Shown: piece by piece, positions 4,000 to 5,518 of the stretch
How positions within the stretch are numbered: position 1 is the stretch's first letter
Layout: each line of letters starts with the position of its first letter
Assembly: GCA_013817065.1 (NCBI GenBank)
Contig: JACDDJ010000346.1
Coordinates: forward strand, 1-5,518
Source: Acidobacteriota bacterium
GTDB taxonomy: Bacteria > Acidobacteriota > Vicinamibacteria > Vicinamibacterales > 2-12-FULL-66-21
Length of the DNA stretch: 5,518 nt
Reading direction: 5' to 3'
Position numbers and translations under genes: made by a program
The notes under the pieces: model-generated
The model's input: the letters and a program-made list of their open reading frames with translations, nothing else
What the model was told of the DNA's origin: nothing
The model's database searches: none

Positions 4000-5518
4000 T
4001 CATCGCCAGGGAACCTCCGGCGATCGATAGAAGTTGAGCCCCAACGCCGTCCACCGTGGACCTTGCGCACCGAGACGCTCGCGGAACTCGTCCCACTTGC
4101 GCGCCTCCTGCGGCGACCAGCCGACCTCGGCGATCGCGGCGAGCCGCGGGAAGGCGAGAAACTCGTAGTCGCGGATGTTCGTGATCGTCTCCGCCCACAG
4201 CGGGGCTTCGACGCCGAGCATCGACCGCTCCGAAATCCCCGGCGCCGCGGTTACCGGATCCCAGTCGTACGACTGCTTCACGCTGACGATCCCGGCCCAC
4301 GTCAGACCGATCGGCGTGTCGTTGTCGTACTTCATGTCGAGATACATGCGGTCGGCGATCGACATGATCACTTTGACGCCTTTGGCCTCGACCTCCGCGA
4401 TCGACGTCTTCGGCCGCCAGTGCTGCACGATCGACGTCGGGTCCAGCCTGGTCGGCGCGATCTCGTCCCAGCCGATCATCTGCTTGCCATGCGACCGCAC
4501 GATCCCCTGCACGCGCTCGACGAATCCCGCGTACTGCACCGGCGTGAGCGTCTTCACCTCGTCACCACCGATGTGGAAGTACGGTCCCGGCGTCAACGCC
4601 GCGATCTCCCGCACCACGTCGTCTATGAATTTGTAGGTGATCTCCTTGTCGACGCACAGGGCGCTGAAGCCAACCTCGGTCCCGGTATACAGCGGCCGCG
4701 CGATGTTGTCGCAGTTCAGCTCTGCGTAGGACGCCAGTGCGGCGTTGGTGTGACCCGGCATGTCGATCTCGGGGACCACCGTGATGAATCGCTCGGCGGC
4801 GTAGCGGACAATCGCGGCGTACTGGTCCTGCCCGTAAAAGCCGCCGGTGCCGCCACCCACTTCGGTGCTGCCGCCATGCGACGCCAGGTTCGGCCAGGAG
4901 CGGATGTCGATGCGCCAGCCCTGGTCGTCGGCGAGATGCAGGTGAAGACGATTGAGCTTGTGCAGCGCCATCAGGTCGATGAAACGCTTCACTTCGTCGA
5001 CCTCTAGGAAGTGCCTGGCAACGTCCAGCATTGCGCCCCGCCACGCGAAGCGCGGTGCGTCGAAGATCTCCATCGCCGGGATCGTCACGGGGGGCGAGTT
5101 GCGGCGCGGCGGCCGGAGTGCCTCGTATTCCCAGGCTGGAGGCATCAGCTGGCGCAAGCTCTGAACGCCATAGAAGGCGCCGGCCGGGGTGTCGGCGCCG
5201 ATCGTGATCCCGTCCTGCCGGACGATCAGGTTGTAACCTTCGGGGCCGAGGACGGCGCCGCCGGCGTTGCGCTGAATGAGGATCGAGCCGGGTCCGGCGC
5301 CCCCGCCGACCTCCACCGTCAACGGCTGCGGTCCAACCGCAATGCCAATGTGATTCGCGAGAAAGCGAGCACTGAAAGCAAACTGTTGCGATTCGGCGCG
5401 GATCACCGTGGCGGGTGTCACGGCGAACGCGCCGCTCTGCATGATCATCCGCGCCGGCTGCGGCAGCAGCCCCTTCGACGGATCAGCGACGGCAGCTCGA
5501 GCCGGTTCGGCTGGAGAA
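4000..5518 (-). CDS. GH20 beta-N-acetylhexosaminidase (N-terminus outside window)
   Basis: Glycoside hydrolase family 20 enzyme, which removes terminal beta-linked GlcNAc or GalNAc from chitin, peptidoglycan or glycan fragments by substrate-assisted catalysis. An internal ATG at 5448 is not the start: the frame stays open to the right edge, and the upstream 23 codons contain the family's LLPQP motif (5455-5469). At least 505 residues are therefore present and the beginning is cut off. Numbering from the 5448 Met, a GH20b-like N-terminal domain covers about 1-125 (ending in FYGVQSLRQL), followed by the TIM barrel: FAWRGAMLDVARHF (134-147), HLHLADDQGWRI (169-180), PEIDMPGH (226-233), HIGGDE (292-297, catalytic pair Asp296-Glu297), IGWDE (325-329), YLD (369-371), EAPLWAE (414-420), and a C-terminal FYRSPEVPW. 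All core catalytic motifs are intact. Export is likely for the family but the signal peptide is not visible. Convergent with the deacylase. Confidence 0.95.
   Translation of the reverse strand, partial: SPAEPARAAVADPSKGLLPQPARMIMQSGAFAVTPATVIRAESQQFAFSARFLANHIGIAVGPQPLTVEVGGGAGPGSILIQRNAGGAVLGPEGYNLIVRQDGITIGADTPAGAFYGVQSLRQLMPPAWEYEALRPPRRNSPPVTIPAMEIFDAPRFAWRGAMLDVARHFLEVDEVKRFIDLMALHKLNRLHLHLADDQGWRIDIRSWPNLASHGGSTEVGGGTGGFYGQDQYAAIVRYAAERFITVVPEIDMPGHTNAALASYAELNCDNIARPLYTGTEVGFSALCVDKEITYKFIDDVVREIAALTPGPYFHIGGDEVKTLTPVQYAGFVERVQGIVRSHGKQMIGWDEIAPTRLDPTSIVQHWRPKTSIAEVEAKGVKVIMSIADRMYLDMKYDNDTPIGLTWAGIVSVKQSYDWDPVTAAPGISERSMLGVEAPLWAETITNIRDYEFLAFPRLAAIAEVGWSPQEARKWDEFRERLGAQGPRWTALGLNFYRSPEVPWR
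4002..4024. terminator. Imperfect hairpin at the hexosaminidase 3' end
   Basis: ATCGCC (4002-4007) pairs with GGCGAT (4019-4024). Inside, AGG (4008-4010) pairs with CCT (4014-4016) around a GAA loop, leaving a two-base CC bulge. It overlaps the last codons of the hexosaminidase and lies just downstream of the deacylase. There is no T-tract. It may contribute to 3'-end structure for either convergent transcript, but could equally be chance in GC-rich coding DNA. Confidence 0.2.

Noticed and set aside
4063..5007. 314-codon plus-strand open frame at the right end
   Set aside because: It is antisense to the catalytic domain of the GH20 enzyme and its product is rich in Arg, Asp, Val and His with no recognisable domain.
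5446..5448. ATG at 5448 as the start of the hexosaminidase
   Set aside because: The frame stays open to the window edge and the 23 upstream codons contain the LLPQP motif that normally lies near the N-terminus of mature GH20 proteins.

Overview
The window looks like a piece of a GC-rich bacterial chromosome. It holds five protein genes on strictly alternating strands: minus, plus, minus, plus, minus. Third codon positions are mostly G or C, and long open frames appear opposite real genes, as expected at high GC. The gene mix (RhlE-type helicase, exported DinB-fold protein, D-aminoacylase-type amidohydrolase, GH20 hexosaminidase) together with short heptamer repeats between genes would suit a soil-type Acidobacteriota such as Vicinamibacteria. 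That assignment is inference; no marker gene is present to prove it.

Layout. Bases 1-710 (minus) hold the N-terminal 236 residues of a DEAD-box RNA helicase, which runs out of the left edge. Its TTG start overlaps by 7 bp the ATG of a divergent membrane-anchored alpha/beta hydrolase (704-1600, plus). A 116-bp convergent gap (1601-1716) is full of repeats: a GC-rich hairpin, GATGGTA heptamers, and the same heptamers in inverted orientation. Then comes an exported DinB-superfamily protein (1717-2322, minus), a 56-bp divergent gap, and a secreted N-acyl-D-amino-acid deacylase homologue (2379-3974, plus). A 25-bp convergent gap follows, made entirely of heptamer repeats. Last is a GH20 beta-N-acetylhexosaminidase (4000 to the right edge, minus) whose true start lies outside the window.

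Function. No two genes are co-directional neighbours, so the window contains no operon. The deacylase and the hexosaminidase could both act on cell-wall or chitin-derived material (N-acyl-D-amino acids and GlcNAc respectively). This is a loose thematic link, not a demonstrated pathway. The helicase is housekeeping RNA metabolism; the hydrolase and the DinB protein have no assignable substrate.

The least ordinary signals are these. Both convergent junctions, and neither divergent junction, carry 7-bp tandem repeats, one of which contains the deacylase stop codon. The helicase and hydrolase 5' ends overlap. The deacylase appears to have Asp where classical D-aminoacylases have a metal-binding Cys. 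I see no CRISPR array, insertion sequence, tRNA, rRNA, phage gene or defence system.
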